DNA of 64,000 nt, from NCBI RefSeq assembly GCF_031202265.1, contig NZ_CP100604.1:2152501-2216500 (forward strand). The letters are read 5' to 3'. How positions within the stretch are numbered: the first letter of the stretch is position 1; the number at the start of each line of letters is the position of its first letter. Source of the DNA: Bradyrhizobium sp. Ash2021. Its GTDB lineage: Bacteria; Pseudomonadota; Alphaproteobacteria; Rhizobiales; Xanthobacteraceae. Of the stretch, positions 1 through 8,650 are shown one piece after another. The notes beneath the pieces are model-generated. The model was given only the letters and a program-made list of their open reading frames with translations, ran no database searches and was not told where the DNA came from. The position numbers and the translations under genes were made by a program.

Positions 1-603
1 GCCGTCCACGAGGCCCTTGATGTGCCGCAGCACGGGATAGCCGTGATCGCTGCTTTCGCTCAGGGCTGTATAGGCATCGGCGCCCAGCAATACCGAATAG
101 GGACCGTTAACGCCCTCGATCCGCAATTTGCTCAGGGCATGGGCAATGGCGTCGGGATAGGCGCGCACGTCGGGCGGAAGGGTCAGCACCGGATTGCTGG
201 TTCCCTCGCGGACGCCACCGATGCCGGCGGCGGTGTAGCCCTCGAAGATCGCGCGGTCCTCGGCAAAGGCCAGCAGCCGCGCGGCGTCCTTGGCGGGCTG
301 CCAATCCGAATCGCTGGCGCCGCGCTCGACGTCGTCGATCTGCTGGCGATCGAGCTCGAACGGCACGCGCAGTTCGACCAGCGGCTTGACCTCGCGCTGC
401 CGCGCCAAAATTCCGTCGCCGGGGGCGGCAAGATTACGCAAATGCCCGGTGCCGATGGCGGAAAGCGCCATGCCGCCCGGTCCCAGCACGTCGACGACGC
501 GCCGCCCGGCCAGATAGCGCTTGATGGTGCGCGACGTTTCCTCTTCGATCTCCGACCACGCGGCGTCGGAAATCGGGGCAAGCTCGCGGTGAAGATTATT
601 CAT
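1..603 (-). CDS. Encapsulin shell protein (family 1, linocin-M18 type), 3' end outside window
   Basis: Only the first 201 codons are visible; the gene runs off the left edge and lacks its stop. The N-terminus (MNNLHRELAPISDAAW, then an ETSRTIKRYLAGRRVVDV stretch and GPGGM) is the hallmark start of HK97-fold encapsulins, which run to about 265 residues and self-assemble into cytosolic protein nanocompartments. Later segments (FEGYTAAGI near residue 130, LLGADAYTAL near 180) also fit the family. Its ATG overlaps the stop of the upstream DyP peroxidase gene by 4 nt (ATGA), so shell and cargo are made together. The missing C-terminal quarter cannot be checked here. Confidence 0.93.
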   Translation of the reverse strand, partial: MNNLHRELAPISDAAWSEIEEETSRTIKRYLAGRRVVDVLGPGGMALSAIGTGHLRNLAAPGDGILARQREVKPLVELRVPFELDRQQIDDVERGASDSDWQPAKDAARLLAFAEDRAIFEGYTAAGIGGVREGTSNPVLTLPPDVRAYPDAIAHALSKLRIEGVNGPYSVLLGADAYTALSESSDHGYPVLRHIKGLVDG

Positions 604-1661
604 GACGCAGGATCTCCTTTGAGCGAACCGATGTCGAGCGAACCCGCGCGCCGCAGCGCCGGCTCTGGTGCTGGAACGGCAGGCGCAGGCGAAAGTGCCG
701 CAGCTTGATCGTCGGCGATATTTTCCAGGAACGTCGCCGACGGCACGAAGAACAGGTTGCCGGTTTTGGCAACGCTGAAATCGAGCAACCGATCGTAGTT
801 GCCGGCGGGCTGGCCTACGAACATGTTGTCGAGCATCTGCTCGATGGTTCGCGGCGACCGCGCGTAACCGATGAAATAGGTGCCGAATTCCTTTTCGGCG
901 GCGCGGCCAAACGGCATGTTGTCGCGGATGATCTTGATTTCCTTGCCGTCGACCACGACCTTGGCGAGCGCGTTGTGGGCGTAGCTAGGCTTTGTGGCGT
1001 CGTCGAGCTCGATGTCGGACAGCTTGGTGCGGCCGATAATGCGCTCCTGCGCTTCAGTGGATAGCGCATTCCAGCCAGCCAGATCGTGCAGGTATTTTTG
1101 CACGATCACGTAACTGCCGCCGGCGAAGGCGGCGTCTTCGGCTCCCACATAGGCGGCATCGATCGCGGCCTGTCCGGTCGGGTTTTCCGTTCCGTCGACA
1201 AAGCCGATCAGATCGCGGTCGTCGAAATAGCGGAAGCCATGCACTTCGTCGATCGGCGCAACGGCTCCGCCGAGCCGGATCATGATATGCGTCGCCAGCT
1301 CGAAACAGAGGTCCATGCGTTTGGCGCGAATGTGAAAAATAAGATCGCCTGGTGTTGCAACCGCATGGCGCGGGCCGGACTGGATTTCCCGAAACGGATG
1401 CAGTTCCGCCGGCCGCGGTTGGCCGAACAGCCTGTCCCAGGCGTCGGATCCGATCCCGATCACGCAGGAGAGGTTGCCCTCGATATCGCGGAAGCCAACC
1501 GCACGGACCAGCGCCGCAAGATCGCTGCAAAACGACCGGACGACGGCTCTGTTCGTCGTGCCGGGGTTGATCGTGACGACCAGAAAGATCGCGGCGCGGG
1601 TCAAATCCTGAACCACCGGCTGGGGCAGGGGCAGGTCGGATGGCGTGCCGGGCGCGGTCAT
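600..1661 (-). CDS. DyP-type heme peroxidase, encapsulin cargo
   Basis: 353 residues, a normal length for a bacterial dye-decolorizing peroxidase. The distal motif GFVDG lies at 153-157 (Asp156), a probable proximal His at 229 and the distal Arg at 246 (RDNMPF). DyPs oxidise dyes, phenols and possibly porphyrinogens with H2O2. After the enzyme domain comes an Ala/Pro linker (about 320-338) and the terminal peptide SLDIGSLKG (341-349), which matches the known encapsulin targeting signal. The encapsulin gene follows directly with an ATGA overlap. The start at 1661 places the gene divergent to the SDR gene, with a shared promoter region of about 210 bp. The cargo role is inferred from the peptide and the operon. 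Confidence 0.95.
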   Translation of the reverse strand: MTAPGTPSDLPLPQPVVQDLTRAAIFLVVTINPGTTNRAVVRSFCSDLAALVRAVGFRDIEGNLSCVIGIGSDAWDRLFGQPRPAELHPFREIQSGPRHAVATPGDLIFHIRAKRMDLCFELATHIMIRLGGAVAPIDEVHGFRYFDDRDLIGFVDGTENPTGQAAIDAAYVGAEDAAFAGGSYVIVQKYLHDLAGWNALSTEAQERIIGRTKLSDIELDDATKPSYAHNALAKVVVDGKEIKIIRDNMPFGRAAEKEFGTYFIGYARSPRTIEQMLDNMFVGQPAGNYDRLLDFSVAKTGNLFFVPSATFLENIADDQAAALSPAPAVPAPEPALRRAGSLDIGSLKGDPAS

Positions 1662-1873
1662 CGGACCTGCTCCGTTCGTGGTGCCGCGTTAGAACCCATT
1701 CGCCAAACGCCAGATCTGTACAAAATACTGCCGCCGCACTGTATCGGCAGTCTGGCCCGGGTTCAAATACGGGAGCGTGACGCGCGCTCGAATCGGGCAT
1801 CCGAATCCCGCTTGGTTGGCCTGCGCTTTCGGCTAAGCTGTCCGGCATAAGCTCACCAACCAAGAGTGATCGC

Positions 1874-2682
1874 ATGACCGGGCAGGATTCGTCGGATTGG
1901 CTTGGACTTTCGGGCCGCGTTTGTGTGGTGACGGGCGGCGGTGGCGGCATCGGCCGCGCCACCGCTGTGAGCCTCGCCCGCGCCGGCGCCCATGTCGCGG
2001 CGATCGATCTCGACGAACGCGGCCTGGAGGTGACGGGCGCAGAGCTGCGCAAATTGGGCGGCGAGCATGTCGTGACGCGATGCGACACCACCAGCGTCGA
2101 GAGCGTGACCGCCGCATCCGAAGCAATCGAGAAATCGCTGGGACCGTGCAGCGTGCTGGTCAACACCGCGGCGGTGTTGCGGCCGGGAGCGCTGGACACC
2201 CTGTCGCTGGCCGAATGGAACGCGGTTCTCGCCGTCAACCTGACCGGCTATTTCCTCTGCGCCCAAACCTTCGGCCGGCCAATGCGAAAGCTCGGGCGCG
2301 GCAGTCTGGTCCATATCGCGTCGATCGCGGGCAGCCATGCCCAGGGGCGAGCGGCGCCTACAGCGTCAGCAAGGCCGGGGTCATCATGCTGTCGCGTCAG
2401 CTTGCGAACGAATGGGGGCCGCATGGCATTCGCAGCAACGTCGTCAGCCCCGGCCTCGTCGTCACGCCGATGAGCCAGTCGTTCTACGATACGCCGGGCG
2501 TCACGGAACGGCGCAAGGCCGTCGTTCCCGCACGCCGCATCGGTATGCCGCAGGACATGGCCGACGCCATCCTGTATCTCGCCAGCGACCGCGCGTCCTA
2601 TGTCAATGGCGACGAGATCATTGTCGATGGCGGCTACGTCAACATGCTGATGAATTTGGTGCCGCGGCCGGGGTTTGAGTGA
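1874..2682 (+). pseudogene. SDR-family oxidoreductase, broken by a one-base frameshift
   Basis: Two overlapping frames together make one short-chain dehydrogenase of about 269 residues, close to FabG-like enzymes. The first frame carries the NAD(P) motif TGGGGGIG (20-27), NTAA (97-100) and the catalytic Ser region HIASIAG (148-153). The second frame carries YSVSK (catalytic Tyr and Lys), SPGLVVTPM and the C-terminal IIVDGGY. The break is at the GGGG run 2344-2347: one extra G would give the family-like QGASGAYSVSK. It is therefore either a recent pseudogene or a homopolymer error; the rest of the coding sequence looks intact. Substrate unknown. Confidence 0.85.
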
Positions 2683-2746
2683 CGAACCGGCGAGGGCGGG
2701 CAGCAGGGTCCCTTGGCAAGGAGGGCAGCGTGCCGGTTGACGTCCG

Positions 2747-2783
<37 letters not shown>

Positions 2784-2825
2784 CCGGACATTAGGCCTAG
2801 CCCGACTGCCTCTCATCATGGTTTG

Positions 2826-4616
2826 ATGCGCGATATTTTCCGAAAGGTGAAACCGTTGGTTGATGAGCAGGTTCAACGCAGGCTGGCGGCCATCCTGGCC
2901 GCAGACGTCGTCGGGTTTTCTTCGCTGATGGAGCGCGACGAAGAAGGCACGTATGCCCGCGTTGGCCGGCTGCGGCGCGAGTTGATCGAGCCGCGCCTTT
3001 CCGAGCACAATGGACGGTTGATCAAGACCACTGGCGATGGCTTTTTGGCCGAGTTTGCCAGCCCCATCGCGGCCCTGCGGTGCGCGATTGCCATCCAGGA
3101 CGGTCTGAGCCGCGATCCCGGCCCGTTCCGGATGCGGGTCGGTCTCAACCTTGGCGATGTCATCGTGGAGGCGAGCGGCGACGTCTACGGTGAAGGGGTT
3201 AATGTGGCCGCACGGCTGGAAGCCCTCTGTGATCCCGGGAGCATCCTGATATCCGGGAAAATCCATAGCGAAGTCGACGGCAAGGTCGAGGCGACGTTCG
3301 AGGATCGCGGCGAGCAGCAGGTCAAGAACATCTCGCGGCCCGTTCGCATATATGCAGTGCATCCGGCCGGTGCGACAACGACGCCGGCCGCCACCGCTTC
3401 CGCCATCGAAGGCAGGAAACCGCTGCAACTTCCCGACAAGCCCTCGATCGCCGTGCTGCCGTTCCAGAACATGAGCGGCGATCCGGAGCAGGAATACTTC
3501 GCCGATGGCATGGTGGAAGATATCATCACCGCGCTGTCGCGGTTCAAGTCGCTGTTCGTGATCGCCCGCAATTCGAGCTTCACCTACAAGGGCAAGTCGG
3601 TCGAGATCAAGCAGGTCGGTCGCGAACTCGGCGTGCGCTATGTGCTCGAAGGAAGCGTCAGGAAATCAGGTAGCCGCGTTCGGATTACCGGGCAGCTGAT
3701 CGAGGCGGCGACGGACAGGCATTTATGGGCGGACAAATTCGACGGCGCGCTCGAGGACGTGTTCGACCTGCAGGACCAGGTTACCACGAGGGTCATCGGC
3801 TTGATTGCTCCAAAACTCGAGCAGGCGGAGATCGAGCGGGTGAGGCAGAAACCCACCGGGAGCCTCGACAGCTACGATTGCTTCTTGCGGGGCATGGCGC
3901 TGACGCACAAGAGAACGCTTGAGGAGGCACGCGAGTTTTTCCGCAAGGCATATGAGCAGGATTCCGAATACGGCCCCGCATTTGCGATGGCTGCGACAAC
4001 GCTGATGTTTGAACAGGGCATCAGCGGCGTGCCTTTGACCTCCGAAAAGCGCGCCGAAGCCGTTCGGCTTGCTCATTTGGCGTGGAGAGTGGGAGATGAC
4101 GACGCATTTACGTTGGCGAGATCCGGGCATGTGCTGACCTATCTCGGCGGCGAATATGATCGGGGCGCATCCATGGTCGAGCAGGCGGTCGAGCTCAATC
4201 CGAATCTCGCGATCGCATGGTACAGCCGGGGATGGGTCAGCATGATGTGTGGTGACGCAGAGCGCGCGATTGAGAGCTTCGACCGGATGATCAGGCTCAG
4301 TCCTCTCGACCCGCTGAGGATAAGCGCCTGGAACGGAAGTTCATTCGCGTATTTTTGCCTTGGCCGCTACGAGGAAGGCTGCGCGTCGGCGACGAAATCA
4401 ATTCAGGTTGTCGCGAATGCTCATACGCTGGGCGCCTACATCGTGAACGCCGTTCGCGCCGGACGGGTTGTCGAAGCCCAACAGGCGGCTGCGCGACTGC
4501 TGAGGTCACAGCCTGACTTTCGCGCGGCTCATGCGGAAGAGGCTTTTCCTACCCGCTCTTCGGACATCCGCAATCAAATGATCGCGGCGCTGCGGGAGGC
4601 AGGCATGCCGGGCTAG
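2826..4616 (+). CDS. Class III adenylate/guanylate cyclase with TolB-like and TPR regions
   Basis: 596 residues from ATG 2826 (MRDIFRKVK); a GTG at 2847 is an alternative. The frame is open back to 2679, but that would translate the TC repeat as a Ser-Leu run and is unlikely. Residues about 18-190 form a cyclase homology domain with metal Asp27 (AADVVGF) and Asp71 (TGDGF), and the YGEGVNVAARLE segment that supplies the transition-state Asn and Arg. Residues about 205-330 (IAVLPFQNMSGDPEQEYFADG) are the TolB-like part common in rhizobial cyclases, followed by TPR-like helices to the end. No membrane segment was seen, so it is a cytosolic cAMP signalling enzyme; its input is unknown. Confidence 0.9.
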   Translation: MRDIFRKVKPLVDEQVQRRLAAILAADVVGFSSLMERDEEGTYARVGRLRRELIEPRLSEHNGRLIKTTGDGFLAEFASPIAALRCAIAIQDGLSRDPGPFRMRVGLNLGDVIVEASGDVYGEGVNVAARLEALCDPGSILISGKIHSEVDGKVEATFEDRGEQQVKNISRPVRIYAVHPAGATTTPAATASAIEGRKPLQLPDKPSIAVLPFQNMSGDPEQEYFADGMVEDIITALSRFKSLFVIARNSSFTYKGKSVEIKQVGRELGVRYVLEGSVRKSGSRVRITGQLIEAATDRHLWADKFDGALEDVFDLQDQVTTRVIGLIAPKLEQAEIERVRQKPTGSLDSYDCFLRGMALTHKRTLEEAREFFRKAYEQDSEYGPAFAMAATTLMFEQGISGVPLTSEKRAEAVRLAHLAWRVGDDDAFTLARSGHVLTYLGGEYDRGASMVEQAVELNPNLAIAWYSRGWVSMMCGDAERAIESFDRMIRLSPLDPLRISAWNGSSFAYFCLGRYEEGCASATKSIQVVANAHTLGAYIVNAVRAGRVVEAQQAAARLLRSQPDFRAAHAEEAFPTRSSDIRNQMIAALREAGMPG

Positions 4617-4946
4617 TCTGGTGATCCGGAGAAATAATGACATCCGCTATAGGCATTTCGGGCGTGGCGCGGTGGAGCTGACGGTGTCCGTTGGTGGGCG
4701 GCAAACGGACTTTGTCCCATGCCGAAAAAGACTTTTGGAAACAGTCAAACAGTATTGAGGGAAGAGCAGACTAGAGTAAGGCCGATCGGTTCCGTGCGGG
4801 AACCTTTTTGGGCGCTGCTTTGATTGCCTCGCAGTTGCACCGATTCCTGGTGACAGTTCATTCTGCTCTTCAGTTTAATTTGCGCATCAGAAACGAGTCT
4901 GGTCCTCTGCCCCTGGGGTATTCACATAGGCACCGACGGGGGCACC
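4617..4946. other. Intergenic region without a supported gene
   Basis: AT-richer than the flanks. It holds a degenerate fragment (about 4636-4720) with spaced GGAC/GTCCG words like fragments at 41.9, 43.3 and 44.4 kb, and the terminator at 4788-4809. No convincing ORF with a ribosome binding site was seen. Confidence 0.5.
4788..4809 (+). terminator. Rho-independent terminator
   Basis: A perfect 6-bp stem GGTTCC / GGAACC with a 5-nt loop is followed directly by five T. It lies about 170 nt downstream of the cyclase gene and 140 nt upstream of the next gene on the same strand. Confidence 0.6.
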
Positions 4947-5198
4947 ATGCTGATGCGTGGAATTGGCGCTGTTGCGCTGACCTTATCTCTTTCATCCGAG
5001 GCGCTTGCAGAGAGAGGCTTCATGCAGCGAGTATCTTGCGCGATGGTTCGGGTTTACGTGGCAAAGTATTCAGCTTCGGCAGCAGAAATGTGGGCGCGAA
5101 GTCACGGTGCAACCGATGCGCAGATCGAGGCTGCGCGCCAATGCTTGAAAGGCACGGCGGAGCAGGCCGCGCAGGTTGCTCGCTGGTCTGCTCGGTAA
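4947..5198 (+). CDS. Small secreted protein of unknown function
   Basis: 83 residues (81 if the ATG at 4953 is used). The N-terminus MLMRGIGAVALTLSLSSEALA is a clear signal peptide with probable cleavage after ALA at about 21. The mature part is short, basic and helical, with two cysteines (VSCAM and RQCLKG) that could form a disulfide. I do not recognise a named family. It stands alone between a terminator and a repeat-filled spacer. Confidence 0.55.
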   Translation: MLMRGIGAVALTLSLSSEALAERGFMQRVSCAMVRVYVAKYSASAAEMWARSHGATDAQIEAARQCLKGTAEQAAQVARWSAR

Positions 5199-5384
5199 AC
5201 GCAAGCCGCGCGAAGACCGATAAGACTGTTTGACCGAACGCTGAACGCGCTGCCTGGCGGCGCATCAGTGGCCAACTTGTTTGATTGCGATCCAACGATC
5301 CACGGGTCGCCTCATCCACGGATTGCGCCTCGCATCGGCTCTATGACCCGTGCGCGCACAGCCTAATTTGTTCAGCCATTTCAA

Positions 5385-5850
5385 CGTGATTTGCCCTGTC
5401 CAGACCTCGCTCAAAAAATTTTCCGCTTGTCGCGTCGGGCAAATCAGTGATTTCTCTCCGCGCGTCTCACCCGACAAGAGGGGCGGCTCGCGATCGTCAC
5501 GAAACGCGCGGTGGGATGCGATGGACGCGAAAGCTGCGACTGACGAGCGCAGCCGATGCGGACGGCGAAGTCGTGTGGTCCTGGCGCCCGACGCTGGCGC
5601 CAAGTCGCAGAGCAAAGCTTCTGCGGGCGATGGTGGCAAAAGAGCCCGGCTCACCAAGGAGAGCGCGAAGTAAGCCGTAAAACCATTGCGCAGGGAAGGC
5701 CGGATGTTCTCCGCTGAACCTGTATGCTCGTGTGCGTGTTCTTGTGCACATATTGCACGCGAGACCGCGGGTGCAGCGCGCACCCGGCTTTCCCTGCGCC
5801 CTCTGATTGGAGAGGGCGGGAAGTTCAAAGCAAAACTCGCGCGAAATGCG
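5385..5850. repeat. Long dispersed repeat, copy 1 (inverted relative to 20905-21440)
   Basis: The reverse complement matches 20905-21440 over most of its length. Shared landmarks are a GGGTGCA..GCTGCACCCGCGGTCTCG block, ACACGAGCATACAGGT, CGCAATGGTTTTACGGCTTA and GATTTGCCCGACGCG. Copies have diverged and carry small indels. ORFs across it are not conserved between the copies, so I treat it as non-coding. The rest of 5199-6019 holds only this repeat and the palindromic element at 5881-6000. Confidence 0.75.
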
Positions 5851-5880
5851 CGGCGAGATCGCGAAGGCATGTCATGAGGC

Positions 5881-6000
5881 CGTCATTGCGAGGAGCGAAG
5901 CGGCGAAGCAATCCAAGCTTGTCTTTGCACGGCGAGATGGATTGCTTCGCGGAGCCTGTCATCGGGCGCGCATTCGCGCGACCCGGTGGCTCGCATTGAC
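5881..6000. repeat. Palindromic dispersed repeat, family A, long form
   Basis: Begins CGTCATTGCGAGGAGCGAAG and ends with the complementary CTCGCATTGAC. Three long forms (about 120 bp: here, 14683, 20668) carry an internal TCATCGGGCGCGCATTCGCG block; three short forms lack it (48798, 51110, 63033). It sits just downstream of prs and could fold into a large hairpin. Confidence 0.85.
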
Positions 6001-6019
6001 GTGGAGAGGTCGCGACCCC

Positions 6020-6973
6020 TCAGTCGAACAAACTCGACACCGACTCTTCCGCAGCCGTGCGGCCGATGGCTTCGCCGATCAGTGCGGCGATCGAGAGCGT
6101 GCGGATGTTGGGCGCCTTGACCACCGCCTCTGTCGGCAGGATCGAGTCGGTGATGACGAGCTCTTTCAGCTTCGACGAGGCGATGCGGGCGGCGGCGCCG
6201 CCGGACAGCACGCCGTGCGAGATGTAGGCGTAGACATCCTTGGCGCCGTTGGCGAGCAGCGCATCGGCGGCGTTCACCAGCGTGCCGCCGGAATCCACGA
6301 TGTCGTCGATCAGGATGCAGGTAAATCCGGCGGCGTCGCCGATCACGTTCATGACTTCGGATTCGCCGGCGCGTTCGCGGCGTTTGTCGATGATCGCCAG
6401 CGGCGTATTGATCCGCTTGGCGAGCCCGCGCGCGCGCACCACGCCGCCGACGTCGGGGGACACCACCATCAAATTGGCGAGGTCGAAGCGCTCCTTGATG
6501 TCGCGCACCATCACCGGCGAGGCGAAGAGATTGTCGACCGGGATGTCGAAGAAGCCCTGGATCTGGGCGGCGTGCAGATCGAGCGTCATGACGCGGTCGA
6601 CGCCGGCATGGGTGATCAGGTTGGCGACCAGCTTGGCCGAAATCGGCGCGCGCGAACCGACCTTGCGGTCCTGCCTGGCGTAGCCGAAATAGGGGATCAC
6701 AGCGGTGATGCGGCGCGCGGAAGCCCGGCGCAGCGCATCGGTGATGATCAACAGTTCCATCAGATGGTCGTTGGCCGGAAACGACGTCGACTGGACGATG
6801 AAGACGTCGGAGCCGCGGACGTTTTCCTGGATCTCGACGAAAATCTCCATGTCCGCGAAGCGCCGGACCACGGCCTTGGTCAGCGGCAAATGCAGCCAGT
6901 TGGCGATTTCCTGGGCCAGCGCGGGATTGGAGTTGCCGGCGACCAGCTTGATCGAGCCATTCTTGGCCGACAT
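6020..6973 (-). CDS. prs: Ribose-phosphate pyrophosphokinase (PRPP synthetase)
   Basis: 317 residues from ATG 6973 ([16 protein letters not shown]), chosen because GGAGA lies 8 nt upstream; the open frame extends 14 codons further. It makes PRPP from ribose 5-phosphate and ATP for purine, pyrimidine, His, Trp and NAD synthesis. Seen in the sequence: the class I signature region ending [11 protein letters not shown], the [18 protein letters not shown] stretch, and the PRPP loop [11 protein letters not shown]. It stands alone, with a palindromic repeat directly after its stop. Confidence 0.98.
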   Translation of the reverse strand: MSAKNGSIKLVAGNSNPALAQEIANWLHLPLTKAVVRRFADMEIFVEIQENVRGSDVFIVQSTSFPANDHLMELLIITDALRRASARRITAVIPYFGYARQDRKVGSRAPISAKLVANLITHAGVDRVMTLDLHAAQIQGFFDIPVDNLFASPVMVRDIKERFDLANLMVVSPDVGGVVRARGLAKRINTPLAIIDKRRERAGESEVMNVIGDAAGFTCILIDDIVDSGGTLVNAADALLANGAKDVYAYISHGVLSGGAAARIASSKLKELVITDSILPTEAVVKAPNIRTLSIAALIGEAIGRTAAEESVSSLFD

Positions 6974-7135
6974 CGACGCTTCTCCTCGCGCCTTGCTGGA
7001 TACGACGTTCAGCATATCGAGGGATCCTCAAAACCAGCGCGTTTCGACGAGCGAGGTCATATCAAATGTGGCCGGGCTGGCAACCCATTGCCCCGGTTTT
7101 CCCGGGCAAAAATGGCCGTCACCCCGGCGATTTGG

Positions 7136-7756
7136 CTAATGTCCGGTGTAGCTGAGGGAGCTAACGCTAAAACTGCCCGATCCGGGCTCAGTTTGCTCGG
7201 CGCTTGCGACCGCCGGACCGCGGCGGCCGGGCGCCGGTGCCGCGGGCGGCGCATCCGCCGGCGTTCCGTTGATCATGCCGGAGAGGCCGCTCAGCCCCGC
7301 TTGGGCGATTTTCCGCAAAACCAGGTCGTCGGCGGCGGCCCAGGCGTCGCGTCCGGCCTTGCCGGCGGGTTCCTCGCCGGACAGCCGCAGCGCGCGCTGC
7401 TGGTTGTTGTCATAGACGTCCCAAACCCAGGCGATCATGGTTTTGCCGCGAACAACCTGCGCCGAGAGATAGCTGCGTATGCGGTAGGAGGCGCCGCTTT
7501 CGCGCGACACGATCGAGAGATTCCGCAGCTTCGACTCACTGTCGAGCACGCCGACCATGCGGTCGAACACCGGCGGCGGCGGGCCGTCGATCGATTCGAA
7601 GGCCACGGTGGCGGCCCCGCCAGTGGAGGCCATCGCAAAGGAGTCGTTGACCGCCCCGCCGCTGGCGCAGCCGCCGAGCCCGCAGGCGAGCATCAGGAGC
7701 GTCGCGGCAATGGCCGCGCACGGAATTCGGCTCAGGGTGGCGATCGTGTCCCTCAT
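7136..7756 (-). CDS. Putative lipoprotein of unknown function
   Basis: 206 residues with a hydrophobic signal sequence ending in the lipobox LGGC (Cys30), so probably exported and lipidated by Lgt, whose gene is nearby. The middle (about 50-150) is soluble alpha/beta-like sequence (VFDRMVGVLDSESKLRNLSIVSRES and SYLSAQVVRGKT segments). The last 50 residues are low-complexity Pro/Ala/Ser. No named domain was recognised. Such lipoproteins are common in bradyrhizobia. It lies about 130 bp upstream of the pgeF stop and has no close operon partner. Confidence 0.75.
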   Translation of the reverse strand: MRDTIATLSRIPCAAIAATLLMLACGLGGCASGGAVNDSFAMASTGGAATVAFESIDGPPPPVFDRMVGVLDSESKLRNLSIVSRESGASYRIRSYLSAQVVRGKTMIAWVWDVYDNNQQRALRLSGEEPAGKAGRDAWAAADDLVLRKIAQAGLSGLSGMINGTPADAPPAAPAPGRRGPAVASAEQTEPGSGSFSVSSLSYTGH

Positions 7757-7885
7757 CGGTCCCTGCGATATCGTTAAAATGCATTAAGGTCTAGGGCAGG
7801 GGGGACACAAAGGTAAATTGAGCGTGAGACCGGTGTTGACGGCGGCGGGAAGATTTTCGTTCAAGTTGAAGGACTTCTGCCGGGG

Positions 7886-8650
7886 TTACGGCTCCAGCGC
7901 GATCGCATGAATGTGCCGGCCGTAATCCGTCTCCCCGCGATGCACCGAGCGCCGGTAGCTATAAAAACGCTCGTCAGAATAGGTGTCGACGCCGATGTCG
8001 TCGATCATCAACACGCCGGCATTCTCCAGCCGCATCCGGATGAAGCCGGCGAGATCGAACATCGCGTGTCCGTCGCGCACCGAGGGAATGAAGAACACGG
8101 CATTTTCAGCGTCGGCGTCCAGGAAGCGCTCGACGAATTCGCCGCCCACTTCGTAGGAGTGCTGCCGGATCAGCGGGCCGATCGCGGCGAGCATGCCGCT
8201 GCGGTCGGCACCGAGTTTCTCCATCGCCTCCACGGTGGATTCGAGCACACCGGTCAGCGCGCCTTTCCAGCCCGCATGCGCCGCGCCGATCACCCGCGCG
8301 GCCGGATCGACCAACAATATCGGTCCGCAATCGGCCGCGGTGACGCCGATGGCGATGCCTACGGTGCGGGTGACGAGGGCGTCGGCGCGCGGCTTGTCGC
8401 CCTGCCATGGCCCGGTCGCCACCACCACGTCGGGCGAATGGATCTGGTGCACGCTGAGGAAGTGCTCCGGCGCGACCCCCATCTGCGCGGCCATCCGGCG
8501 GCGATTTTCCGCGACATGGGCCGGATCGTCATTCGAACCGAGCCCACCATTGAGGCTTTCATAGATGCCGCCGGACACGCCGCCCTCGCGGGTCGAAAAG
8601 GCGTGACGGAGGCCCGGAATGGCCGAGAGCAGCGACGATCCGAAGGTCAT
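7886..8650 (-). CDS. pgeF: Purine nucleoside phosphorylase YfiH/PgeF (laccase-domain protein)
   Basis: 254 residues. The metal and active-site residues of the family are present: His71 (HQIHSPD), Cys108 (TAADCGP) and His125 (GAAHAGWKG). Family members act on purine nucleosides and also edit misincorporated L-Ser in peptidoglycan precursors. The ATG at 8650 overlaps the stop of midA by 4 nt (ATGA), making it the last gene of an lgt-midA-pgeF operon. The longer frame extending upstream is overlap with midA and not coding. Confidence 0.95.
   Translation of the reverse strand: MTFGSSLLSAIPGLRHAFSTREGGVSGGIYESLNGGLGSNDDPAHVAENRRRMAAQMGVAPEHFLSVHQIHSPDVVVATGPWQGDKPRADALVTRTVGIAIGVTAADCGPILLVDPAARVIGAAHAGWKGALTGVLESTVEAMEKLGADRSGMLAAIGPLIRQHSYEVGGEFVERFLDADAENAVFFIPSVRDGHAMFDLAGFIRMRLENAGVLMIDDIGVDTYSDERFYSYRRSVHRGETDYGRHIHAIALEP

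Noticed and set aside
22..708. Plus-strand frame of 228 codons at the window start
   Set aside because: It is antisense to the encapsulin gene, whose protein sequence is clearly recognisable.
5265..5870. Minus-strand frame of 201 codons
   Set aside because: It lies in a dispersed repeat; the inverted copy near 21 kb does not keep this frame.
7088..7108. Hairpin CCCCGG..CCGGG after the lipoprotein gene as a terminator
   Set aside because: No T run follows the stem on the transcribed strand.
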